Shown: positions 1 to 7,568 of the stretch, in pieces | How positions within the stretch are numbered: position 1 is the stretch's first letter | How the letters are laid out: each line of letters opens with the position of its first letter | Source: Monoraphidium neglectum | Lineage: Eukaryota > Chlorophyta > Chlorophyceae > Sphaeropleales > Selenastraceae | Assembly (NCBI RefSeq): GCF_000611645.1 | Contig: NW_014012669.1 | Location: 1-18,175 of the forward strand | DNA: 18,175 nucleotides | Reading direction: 5' to 3' | Made by a program: the position numbers and the translations under genes | The notes under the pieces: generated by a model | The model's input: only the letters and a program-made list of their open reading frames with translations | Databases searched by the model: none | Told to the model about the DNA's origin: nothing

Positions 1-776
1 GGCCAAGCTCAAGCTGTCCGCCACATCCATGACGTCGTCCATGACAAAGAACGCGGGCCTCATGAAACAAGTGATGTACTATCATTTCGTCACAGGTTCT
101 AACGGCGCCAAGGCCGTCTACCCCACCTGGTCCCTCAAGGCCGGCACCACCCTGGACACTATGTGGGTGATGCAAGGCTGCCACTGGGCTGAGCGCACAC
201 GCCGGCCTGGAGTGCTGAGAACGACTTGTAAATGCACACAGCTTGGCTGTTGGTGACTTCAGGCACTACTGAAGTGTATTTTGTGGGTGTTACTGACAAC
301 TCGCCCCCACTACCAACCCTGCAACCCGTGTGTGCTCAGGTACATGTCCAGCACCACCAAGAAGCACTACCAGCTGTTTGTGGGCTCAGCGGTGGGCACC
401 AAGGTGCTCATCAAGTCGGCCGGCACCAGCGCCTATACCTACATGCCAAACATCAAGTGAGATTTCCTGTCTGCCCTATTCAATTCCTCAAGTTGATGCC
501 ACATTGCTATTCACTGCAGCCGCTAGTGGAATCAGGTGCACGGTGCACGAATGAGGCACGCAACAGTCGTGTTTGCCCGTGTGCCGCATGGCTGCGGCGC
601 AGCCACTTGTAACCACATGATGCATCTTTGGGTCTGTGGTGTGGCCGTCACTCACCCCAAACCCCCTGCGCCCATCGTTCTCCTGTTCTCGTCGTAGGTG
701 CGGCGCTGGTGTTGCCCACGGCATCGACAACCTCCTGCTGCCCATGGCTTTGACAACTATTGCCAAGTACATTTAA
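1..776 (+). CDS. Fasciclin (FAS1) domain protein, 3' end only
   Basis: Partial gene entering from the left edge, read in frame from base 2. Exons are <1-162, 340-456 and 698-776 (stop TAA 774-776). Both introns are GT-AG (donors GTGGGT and GTGAGA) and both junctions are phase 2, giving 118 visible residues. The visible part matches the second half of a FAS1 domain. It has the YH-containing strand (VMYYHFVTG), a 'SLKAGTTLDTM' segment like the usual 'L..G..L.T', then 'QLFVGSAVGTKVLIKSAG', and a final 'GVAHGIDNLLLP' that corresponds to the conserved 'GVVHVIDxVLLP' ending. FAS1 proteins are usually secreted or cell-surface adhesion or matrix proteins; the signal peptide and any further FAS1 repeats would lie upstream of the window. 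The protein ends 10 residues after the domain, so no GPI-anchor tail is visible. Domain assignment is fairly secure; function is inferred from the family only. Confidence 0.72.
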
Positions 777-1758
777 GGCGGCATAATCCGGCTCTGACAG
801 GCGGGCAATTCAGCTCAGCGTGCTGCCCGCAGCCACTGTCTCCTGGATGGGTGTGCTTGAGCCACAATCTAGGTCGAACGCTGCACGCGACATCCCCCGT
901 AGTGGGCGGACTTGATACGGTCTCAAACCACAGTGTGTCTTTCATAAGGAACTGCTACTTTTGCCATGGCCGCTGATATCTACGCCTGTTGTTGGGCCCT
1001 CAAATGTTCTTCGCCCTCTGTGAAGACGTCCTGCCCGTTATCAACCAGCTCATACAAGCGCGTTTACCCGACCAGAAATTTGCTCTGTGTGTAAGTCATC
1101 ACTACTGCGTGCTCTGTTCCCTTCCCTTCGCTTATGGTGTGGTGTGGACTGGTTGGTGCCACAAATCTTGTGCGTGCCAGTTACCAGGCCTTGCAGCCCA
1201 TCTCAGCATGAGACCACAGCTGGCAAATCGATGTGGTCAAGAGGTGTGACAAGTTACGAGGCCATATAAGTTGGGTGCTGAAGAGCATACAGCCGGCTCA
1301 CCAAGGGGTGGGTTGTTACAAAAAGAAACTGCGAGCATCTCCGCCGCCACCAGGCACTTGCCACTGGCTGTCAGCCGGTCCTCTTCAGCCAGCAAACCTT
1401 GCAGGGACGAGGCGATGCATTCACATGCAAACATACCAATCAACGTATCACCAGAAGCTTTGTGCACCTATGTACATGAGCACATCAAATGCCTAGCATC
1501 CTCGTTGCATGCAGAGTTGCGAGCCGAAGTGCGCCACTGGATGCCGTGCTCTTCCAGTTGCTGCATGGTGCACTGCAGCAGCTGCACGCGCTAGACCAAG
1601 GGGCGCAAAAAACCAGAGGCCGGGCTCTGTGTCCACAGGATCAATCTCCATGCAATCGTGATCACACATATTCGTTACTCACGTTTTCAAGCGCGCCACA
1701 CTTGTGCACTAGATCGCTACTCGGGAACAACGCGAGTGCCAGCGCCGCTGCTGCAGCC
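777..1758. other. Unassigned stretch between the FAS1 and proteasome genes
   Basis: About 980 bases with no secure gene. It must hold the 3' UTR of the FAS1 gene and the promoter and 5' UTR of the proteasome gene. The best coding-like piece is 1004-1090 on the + strand, listed separately. Open but unconvincing frames occur on both strands at 1237-1600, for example a minus-strand stretch with 'SLQGLLAEEDRLTASGK' near 1330-1430. I could not join any of these into a model with matching splice phases, and I recognise no domain. Confidence 0.5.
1004..1090 (+). CDS. Possible first coding exon of an unrecognised gene
   Basis: An ATG at 1004 opens a 29-codon frame that ends exactly at a consensus donor (GTAAGT at 1091-1096), phase 0. 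The peptide begins MFFALCEDVLPVINQLIQAR and looks globular, with an amphipathic helix. A possible continuation is the + frame after AG at about 1242 (RCDKLRGHISWVLKSIQ), but the acceptor there has no pyrimidine tract. I do not recognise the family. It could equally be a chance ORF in intergenic DNA. Confidence 0.22.
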
Positions 1759-3449
1759 ATGGATCTCGGACCGTGCATGGCTTTAGATGCTCAGGGCAAG
1801 GCCGAGGCCCCACACACGGGCACCACCATCGTGGCGGTGACGTTTGACGGCGGCGTTGTGCTCGGCGCGGACGGGCGCGTCAGCACAGGCACATACATCA
1901 GCAACCGCGCATCAAACAAGATTCAGCAGCTCACAGACAGCATCTACCTCCTTAGATCCGGCAGCGCGGCGGACACGCAGGCCATTGGCGACTATGGTGC
2001 GCCACTGCCAACGGGGCCAGCCCAGCGCGTGCGCGCACCTGCGCGCCGGGTGTGCGCCGCGTCTGTGTGCATGCATGAGCATAAACGTAGCATCGCCTCA
2101 GCTGCTGTGCTGGTCGCTTGTACCGTGTCAACATGCCTAATTTGAGGAGGCTGCACTCAGTACACATGGAGTGGCGTGGCCATTGTCGCAGCGAATTCCC
2201 TCCTCGGGGTGCGCCGGCACCTGCCCGCATCCACGCACTCTCTTGCGCCCGCTCTGCCGCTGTGCTGCAGCGCGGTATTTTTCGGAGCAGCTAGCAGCGG
2301 AGCTGGGCCGTGCCCCAAACGTCTCCACTGTCGCCAAGCTGGTGTCTACGGTGAGATCCGTGGCGCTCCTTGTTGCTGCCAGCGCCATGACAGTAGCCTG
2401 CAGTGTTTCAGTCGTGCGCTGCTCGTGACTGCTGCGCCGTTGACTACTGTCCCCATCATCCCAACAAACCTTCCGTCGCACACACGCAATCCAGATGAAC
2501 TATCAGAACAAGGAGATGCTGATGGGGGCCATGATCGTGGCGGGGTATGACGAGCAGAAGGGCGGCCAGGTGGGGGTGGGCGCCGGCTGGATGGAGGGGG
2601 TTGCGAGGGGGGAGACGATGCAGATCATGGCCTTCATGTTTCAGATTCACCCAATGTGTGAGAAGTTGCTGAGGTGTGTTGTTTCTCTCGCGGCTCTGCG
2701 CGCAGCCTGCCGGGTTCAACCCAGGGCTTGCCTGGCGGGCTTTTGGCAGCTTTGTCACCCGACACTGGGGCCATCTTCCGCTACTGCAGGTGTACGGCTG
2801 CCCCATTGGCGGCTCGCTGGTGCAGGAGCAGTGGGCGGTGGACGGCAGCGGCTCAACCTACATCTGGGCAGCACTTGATGACGGTTTCAAGTGAGCGCAC
2901 CTCGCCAGCAACGGACCGATTGGGGACTATGTGGTCTTGCGGCAGTGAGCGCGGCGCAGAAGCTAAAGCAGCAGTGCGGGGCAGAGCACAGCTTACCAGC
3001 GTGCTCGGAACACCAGCTAAGGTGGCTGTTGTCAGTCGCCCCACGCATGCTACAGTAGCAACCTCTTGCCCGTGGGTCACATGTGGCAACAATGCGCGCG
3101 ACACACACACGTGTACACGCACTTGTGCACACAAGCGTGCGGGCACACACACAACACACACACACACATGCACACACACACATGCACACTCAATCACGCA
3201 CACTTGTGCACATGTGTGCACGCATCGGCCCCTCATTCAATCAGGGAGGGGATGACGCGCGCTGAGGCAGAGCAGCTGGTCGTGGACGCGCTGTCACTCG
3301 CCATGGCCCGCGATGCGTCCAGCGGCGGCATTATCCGCACTGTCACTCTGGACAAGGCTGGTGCCACAGTCAAGTACGTGCCAGGCAACGAGGTGCCCAC
3401 CTGGTTCGAGGACCTGCCAGCGCCTGGCACAGCGATGGCTGTTGGTTAG
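1759..3449 (+). CDS. PBA1: 20S proteasome beta1 subunit (caspase-like active site)
   Basis: Five exons: 1759-1996, 2271-2350, 2495-2569, 2790-2890 and 3245-3449. All introns are GT-AG and all phases agree, giving 232 aa, the usual size for this subunit. The first 21 residues form a short propeptide ending in Gly; autolysis after it exposes the catalytic Thr (residue 22, mature Thr1, 'GTTIVAV'). The other active-site residues are visible: Asp17 in 'LGADGR', Lys33 in 'NRASNK', and the distal Asp and Ser in 'ARDASSGG' with 'GSGS' before it. Arg at mature position 45 followed by 'SGSAAD' is the beta1 signature, which favours cleavage after acidic residues. The subunit sits in the inner beta ring of the nuclear/cytosolic 20S core. 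One difference from the plant and animal proteins I know is Gly rather than Ser/Thr after Asp17. The start is the first ATG, with a propeptide of normal length for beta1. Very secure. Confidence 0.96.
3101..3222 (+). repeat. CA-rich microsatellite in the last proteasome intron
   Basis: Imperfect (CA)n tract, densest at 3144-3188, with interspersed CATG and TGTGCACA units. It lies wholly inside the intron 2891-3244, just upstream of the acceptor at 3243-3244, so it does not affect the protein. Alternating purine-pyrimidine DNA of this kind is length-variable and can adopt Z-form. Confidence 0.9.
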
Positions 3450-3786
3450 GCCTGGGGTGCCCGTGGCTGTGGGCTGCGCTGCGCTAGATGTGTGGCGCTG
3501 TAACAACAAGGTATCTTACTCGTTCATGGTTTGCAGGGAGGGCAGCATGTGCTTGATGCTGCTTTGCAAAGCTGAGCAACCAGCCCCATTGCTCACAACG
3601 AGGGCACTAGGCTCTGCATGCTCAAAATTTCGACATCATTCCCTGCAAATGTGTTGGTTGGCAGCCTCTCCAATGCTGGCGTCAAACAGTTTTCATCCAA
3701 AACTTGTACAACGATGCACACACAGCACAAAATCAGCTACACTGACTTGTAAACGTGCAAAAGAAATGCCAGGCGCTCCCTGCGCG
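3450..3786. other. Convergent intergenic spacer (two 3' UTRs)
   Basis: This lies between the proteasome stop (3447-3449) and the RPC9 stop on the other strand (3787-3789). The genes are tail-to-tail, so both 3' UTRs and polyadenylation sites must fit in about 337 bases. A + strand TGTAA occurs at 3499-3503, about 50 bases after the proteasome stop. I found no equivalent minus-strand signal (TTACA on +). I see no ORF of note. Confidence 0.6.
3499..3503 (+). terminator. Candidate TGTAA polyadenylation signal of the proteasome gene
   Basis: TGTAA is the usual polyadenylation signal of chlorophyte nuclear genes. It sits about 50 bases beyond the proteasome beta1 stop codon, a plausible distance. 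The match is only five bases, so it is supportive rather than conclusive. Confidence 0.4.
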
Positions 3787-4773
3787 CTAGCCGGCACCCT
3801 CAGCCGCTGCGCCCTGCCGTTTTTGTGCGGCCAGGGGCGAGTGCGCCGCGACGACGTCCAGCAGCGCCGCCACCCGCTCCTCTCCCAGGCGTCCCTCTGC
3901 ATTCTCCACGACGAGGTGCAGCTCCACCTCGCTGGTGGGGGCCAGGTTGAGGACCTGCAGCAGCTCGGTGCGCGACAGACCAAACGGCTGGCCCGGGGGG
4001 AGGGGGGGCATAAGGCGGGCGTATGGCAGCACTATGTAATCACTCAATGGGTTTTGAAACGGGATGAGCCCAGCATTCATGGGCCATGGACGTCACACAG
4101 GCGCTTCAACCCCCCTTGCATCCTCCGGCACTGGCTGCCGGCCAGCAATGCCTTGCAAAATCAACCAAACCCGACCCCACCTGCAGCGCTTCCTTGAAAG
4201 CATCTAGCTGCTGCCGTGTGAGCTCCCCCGCAGAGTGGGCCTGCAGGTAGCGCAGCACCTGCAGAGGGGCGAATGCTGCGGGATCAGCGCAATGCCGGCC
4301 AAATGATCTCGCTGAGGTGCCCCTTGCAGCTGCTTGCCCAACGAGAAAGCTTCAAACACAACGTTTGCCGCAAGCTATGCCCTTCAAACGCCTGGGTCGC
4401 TGTGTGCTATTGGCGAGCTCATCCCGTGCAGAAGAGCCGCACCAGCTTCTCGCTTGGGCGTGCGCGTGCACTGGGAGCGTCGGTGTCGGCGCCCCGGGCC
4501 TTGAGCACCTGGGGTGAGTTTAGGGCGGGGTCAGCTAGCCAAGTAGGACAGGTGACATCAAGAAGAGGGCCATTGTGACCATACAGCATTGTGCGTGCCC
4601 TGCTCCGCCCAAGATTCAAGAAGAACACAGTGGGCTGCAGAAATTGTGGAGCAGTCAAGTGCTTCCTGTTCAAGGCCATGGCTAAAGGCGCTTGCTGCAG
4701 GGCGTCTCACCTCTATGACCTCACTATTTGTCAGTAACCCTGCATTCTTCTCGAGGCTGCAAGGTTTAAACAT
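3787..4773 (-). CDS. RPC9: RNA polymerase III subunit RPC9 (CRCP/Rpc17, Rpb4-like)
   Basis: Four minus-strand exons: 4711-4773, 4443-4508, 4181-4258 and 3787-3987. All junctions are GT-AG and phase 0, giving 135 aa, close to the human (148) and yeast proteins. The N-terminal exon carries 'NAGLLTNSEVIE', matching the family start '(N)A..L(S/T)NxEV'. The last exon has the HRDC-like signature 'FGLSRTELLQVLNLAP' followed by 'TSEVELHLVVENAEGRLGEE' and 'RVAALLDVV'. RPC9 pairs with RPC8 (the Rpb7 counterpart) to form the stalk of RNA polymerase III, which transcribes tRNA and 5S rRNA genes in the nucleus. The start is the weak point. ATG at 4773 gives MFKPCS before LEKNAG, but a plausible acceptor (CCTTGCAG) lies just before 'LEK', so the true first exon may be further upstream. 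The tail after 'VVAAHSP' is Ala/Gly-rich and poorly conserved in the family. Confidence 0.87.
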
Positions 4774-5251
4774 GCATATTATGGCCACAGCAGCGCACGA
4801 GCGGGGCGGCAGCAGCTGTTTCAGCTAGGACACAGCAGTGCGGCACAGCAACACCGCCCGTTGCCAGACCACTGCTTCAACCAGAATCCGCACACACATG
4901 TGAGAGGATCAATTTGCATTCAGGGTTCGCTGTTTCCTCACATCTTCATGCTGCTGCAACTTCTGCTGTCGCCCCCGACGGGCCTGGGGCGGCCCCAGCA
5001 GCAGCTCTGCGCGCCGCCACCTGCCGCGCCTCAGCGGCTCGGGTTCCTGATTACTTTGAAAACGAGTCCAGGAATCCTTCTCAGGCTTGTGGAGCTAGCC
5101 AAAGTCACTGGCCGAAGCGGCTAATAACAAGACGGCAAGATCAATGAAGACGCGTCAACTGCAATTATGACAAGCTACTGGCGATCAGGCACTCGAGCCA
5201 TTGAGAGCTGTACCCGGTCTCGGCCGCGATCAAGTCGCAATGAGGGCGACA
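4774..5251. other. Unassigned stretch upstream of RPC9
   Basis: Contains the RPC9 promoter side and the minus-strand terminal-exon candidate at 4909-5094 listed separately. The + strand frames here (for example 4914-5147, Ala/Pro-rich) look like shadows. No RNA gene or repeat was seen. Confidence 0.4.
4909..5094 (-). CDS. Possible 3'-terminal exon of an unrecognised minus-strand gene
   Basis: An open minus-strand frame without an internal ATG runs from a TAG acceptor (GGCTAG just above 5094) to a TGA at 4909-4911, 62 codons, phase 0. The peptide is strongly hydrophilic and basic: it starts LHKPEKDSWTRFQSNQEPEP and ends with a Gln/Arg-rich stretch 'RRGRQQKLQQHED'. Its exon-like boundaries and even composition argue for coding. 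I found no phase-compatible upstream exon that I trust, and I recognise no domain. A splice donor GTGAGG inside it (near 4937) offers an alternative end. Confidence 0.25.
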   Translation of the reverse strand, partial: LHKPEKDSWTRFQSNQEPEPLRRGRWRRAELLLGPPQARRGRQQKLQQHEDVRKQRTLNAN

Positions 5252-6084
5252 CTACAGTATCAGTTGCCGCCGTTGCCCGATGCTGACGCCAGCACACTTT
5301 CGCTTCGCCGGGGAGCGGGCGCTATCCACTGCTTCCTCGTGCCATCAGTTCCCCTGAATTACAACCACAGGGTTTACACTTCCCAACAAGGGGCGCACAG
5401 GGACCGTAAAAGCTGGCCCGCCCAGTTGTCTGGCACAAGCACAGTGCGGTCAAGGGTGTAGGAAGGACGGATAGGCCATATACAATGTGATGCTTGGATC
5501 AGCCAGCAACGCATTCAGAGGCAGCGCTACTCACCTGAGGATTTTTGCTGAGCAGCGCAGCAAGGCTTCAACCGCTGGACGGCCTACGTGCTCGCTGCGC
5601 CATGACCGCCTTGCTGTTGTGGGGAACCCCTTGACCGTTTGCTCTGTGACCCTCACTTGCATGGACTTCGGCCCAGAGATGAAATGAGGCCGTGACTTGA
5701 GGCCAGACCATGACTTTAGCCTAGAGAACAGCAGCAAGCGATAGGTGAACACGTTTGGCATGTATTCACGCGCTGCTTGAGAATCCTAGCTGCAGCACCC
5801 TTCAGCTGCCGCCACCACACACTCCACTCCTATTCTAGGGCTGCCATACAGATGTCCAGCTTATCTGTCACTCGCTGGCGCCTGTCATTCAGCATTCATG
5901 TTATGCACGTGTTGGCTCACCAGCTGTCCCATGACAGCCATTTTGAGAATCCACAGGCGTGTGCATGACGACCACACAACCCCTCCCGCAAAGCAGCACA
6001 AATGGGAAGGACATGCCCAGACAAATAGGCTTACCCAGAAGATTGATGCTGACTGGGACAATGCAGACGGTAATCACGAAGCAG
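5252..6084 (-). CDS. Tentative five-exon 3' part of an unknown membrane protein gene
   Basis: A chain of minus-strand exons can be read as 6035-6084, 5921-5982, 5770-5829, 5535-5583 and 5252-5328 (stop TAG 5252-5254). All four introns are GT-AG (donors GTAAGC, GTGAGC, GTGAAT, GTGAGT) and the phases agree at every junction. The first exon encodes a hydrophobic segment 'CFVITVCIVPVSINLLG'. Then come 'LWILKMAVMGQL', 'EWSVWWRQLKGAAARILKQR' and a basic tail 'SARSPAKRKCAGVSIG'. One intron is only 52 bases and the last acceptor lacks a pyrimidine tract. A competing minus-strand frame (about 6074-6260, ending 'GPQSRTMLDLIIAAS' then stop) overlaps the first exon. No family is recognised. I treat it as a hypothesis. 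Confidence 0.2.
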
Positions 6085-7016
6085 CTATGATAAGATCAAG
6101 CATTGTACGGCTCTGTGGCCCCGCAAACTTCTCCATTGCATCCTGCACCCCTGCACACAAACATGGGCAGATCTTGCGTGCCGGCAATACCCCTGGCTGC
6201 CCATCCTGCGCCTGAAGAAGAACCAGTGCAAGCAGCAGCGCCCACTGATATGCAGCAGCAAGAGGAGTAGTAGGAAGCGGACTGGCTTCTGCCCGGCGGA
6301 AACACCAACCCCTGTGATCGGGCATACCCTCAACTCGGGCTCCCTAGCGTGCACCTTGAGGGCGTGCCTCGGACACCCTCATGGCTATTTTCAAGCCCAC
6401 CCTGTTATATCTTGCAATGGCCACCCCGGCATGTCGGAACATAGCCGCCGTTGCTGCTGCAGTGGCACCCCGATGCCGGCAACAAGCAGCGCACTGCGTT
6501 GCTGCTGCAGTGGCACCCCGATGCCGGCAACAAGCAGCGCACTGCGGCAAGTCACACGTTGATTATGTGCGCATCAGTAATCAAAAGCAGCTCCGCGCTG
6601 TTGTAGGGATATTTTAGGTAGGCATTGCTACGCCAAGCCTGATCAGCATTTCTTGTCACAGGGGGAGTTGCGCATCATAGCACAGCGATTGGGGTGCGCT
6701 GCACGCACCACTGCACTCGCTTCTCGAGTGCCACGTGTGCACCATGGCCCGATCACTTGCGCAATGGTGGACTGCAGACCTGACATTGCAGGTCATTGCG
6801 CTGACCAGCTTTGAGCCCATGTTTGCGGGGCCTGGGCAACTACACGTGTTGGCGAGGAGCAGCAGCAGCGGCAGCAGCAGCGGCTGCAGCAGCACGAGCA
6901 GTGGCTGTGGCGTGCACGGCAACCGTCATCCGCCTGGGCCGGCAAGACTCAGATCAATAAATGGAGTGTTACGTATGTGAATGTTGATTTATATATGCGG
7001 GATTGCCCATGCGCAG
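6085..7016. other. Unassigned stretch with tandem and CAG repeats
   Basis: No secure gene. It holds the 48-bp tandem duplication (6450-6545) and a CAG-rich tract at about 6858-6902 ('gcagcagcagcggcagcagc' type) that is open in all three + frames. Minus-strand 6200-6330 reads as Leu-rich ('LLLALVLLQ') and might be an exon. On + strand, 6744-6980 is open and begins 'MARSLAQWWTADLTLQ', but nothing supports it beyond the open frame. Confidence 0.4.
6450..6545 (+). repeat. Perfect tandem duplication of a 48-bp unit
   Basis: Two identical copies, 6450-6497 and 6498-6545, each starting gttgctgctgcagtggcacc. Because 48 is divisible by three, every frame crossing it stays open and gives a duplicated 16-residue unit. 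On the minus strand one frame reads 'SALLVAGIGVPLQQQR' twice. Identity of the copies points to a recent duplication. It may lie in an exon or an intron; the gene context is not resolved. Confidence 0.92.
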
Positions 7017-7265
7017 CACCAGTCACTGCTGGAAGCACTTGATGAACACCCTTGCCAGCTGTCTCCCAAGGAGAAGAGTGCCATCAGTCTGGGGGTCCGT
7101 GATGCACGCACTCATTTGCTTTGGTCAATCTTGGATGTGTTTGTTCGCGTAAAGGCAGCACGCACCCGGCCGTTCGTCCCTCGGGAGCAGCAGGCACAGC
7201 GCATCCAGTTGGCGCTGCCTCGAGGACAAGCGGCGACTGCCGCGTGCCCCCGGCAACCTTCATAG
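7017..7265 (+). CDS. Possible 3'-terminal exon of an unknown + strand gene
   Basis: Starts after an AG (gcccatgcgcag, 7005-7016) and runs 82 codons to TAG at 7263-7265. The peptide starts HQSLLEALDEHPCQLSPKEK and continues 'SLGVRDARTHLLWSILDVF', then turns Arg/Gln/Ala-rich. The first half has the even residue mix of a folded helical protein, unlike the shadow frames nearby. An in-frame ATG upstream at about 6981 gives an alternative start. No domain was recognised and upstream exons are not defined. Confidence 0.3.
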   Translation, partial: HQSLLEALDEHPCQLSPKEKSAISLGVRDARTHLLWSILDVFVRVKAARTRPFVPREQQAQRIQLALPRGQAATAACPRQPS

Positions 7266-7568
7266 CATCCCGATATTGTATTGCATCTTTGCACGAGAGT
7301 GTCCTCACACGGCAGCAGGTGCGTGCGCGGGCTGCTTCAAAGCAGCCCTGTTTCGCGCCAGACTCGACCTTGTGCGCCCTGCAACCCGTACGTATAATTT
7401 TTTGTCCACTGTTTGACCCATTTACGCCTTCTTCACGCCGTACGCAGTCCGGGTGTTGAGTCGAGTTGATCATTGCCCCGGGTGACTGACTGACCGGAGC
7501 AGTGCAGCATCAAGCCAGCGCAGCAGAGGCCAGTGGCGGCCGCGGGTGAAAGAGCAGCTGGAACAGCA
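7266..7568 (+). promoter_or_regulatory. Promoter / 5' UTR region of the glycosyltransferase gene
   Basis: About 300 bases between the possible 7265 stop and the glycosyltransferase ATG. An A/T-rich TATAAT followed by six T's lies at 7393-7403 (cgtataattttttg), about 175 bases upstream of the ATG. It is the clearest TATA-like box in the area. The rest is GC-rich with no other motif I can defend. Confidence 0.35.

Noticed and set aside
1489..2145. 218-codon frame as a single-exon protein
   Set aside because: Its middle is the true proteasome beta1 exon 1 in frame. The parts before 1759 and after 1996 are 5' flank and intron, as shown by the spliced family match.
3313..4197. 294-codon + strand open frame
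   Set aside because: It overlaps the last proteasome exon in a different frame and the RPC9 final exon on the opposite strand. Both of those have family motifs, so this is a GC-driven shadow.
6061..6105. EF-hand-like loop in a + strand frame ('IDADWDNADGNHE')
   Set aside because: Position 6 is not Gly and position 8 is Asp rather than a hydrophobic residue. There is no paired hand, and the opposite strand has better exon signals.
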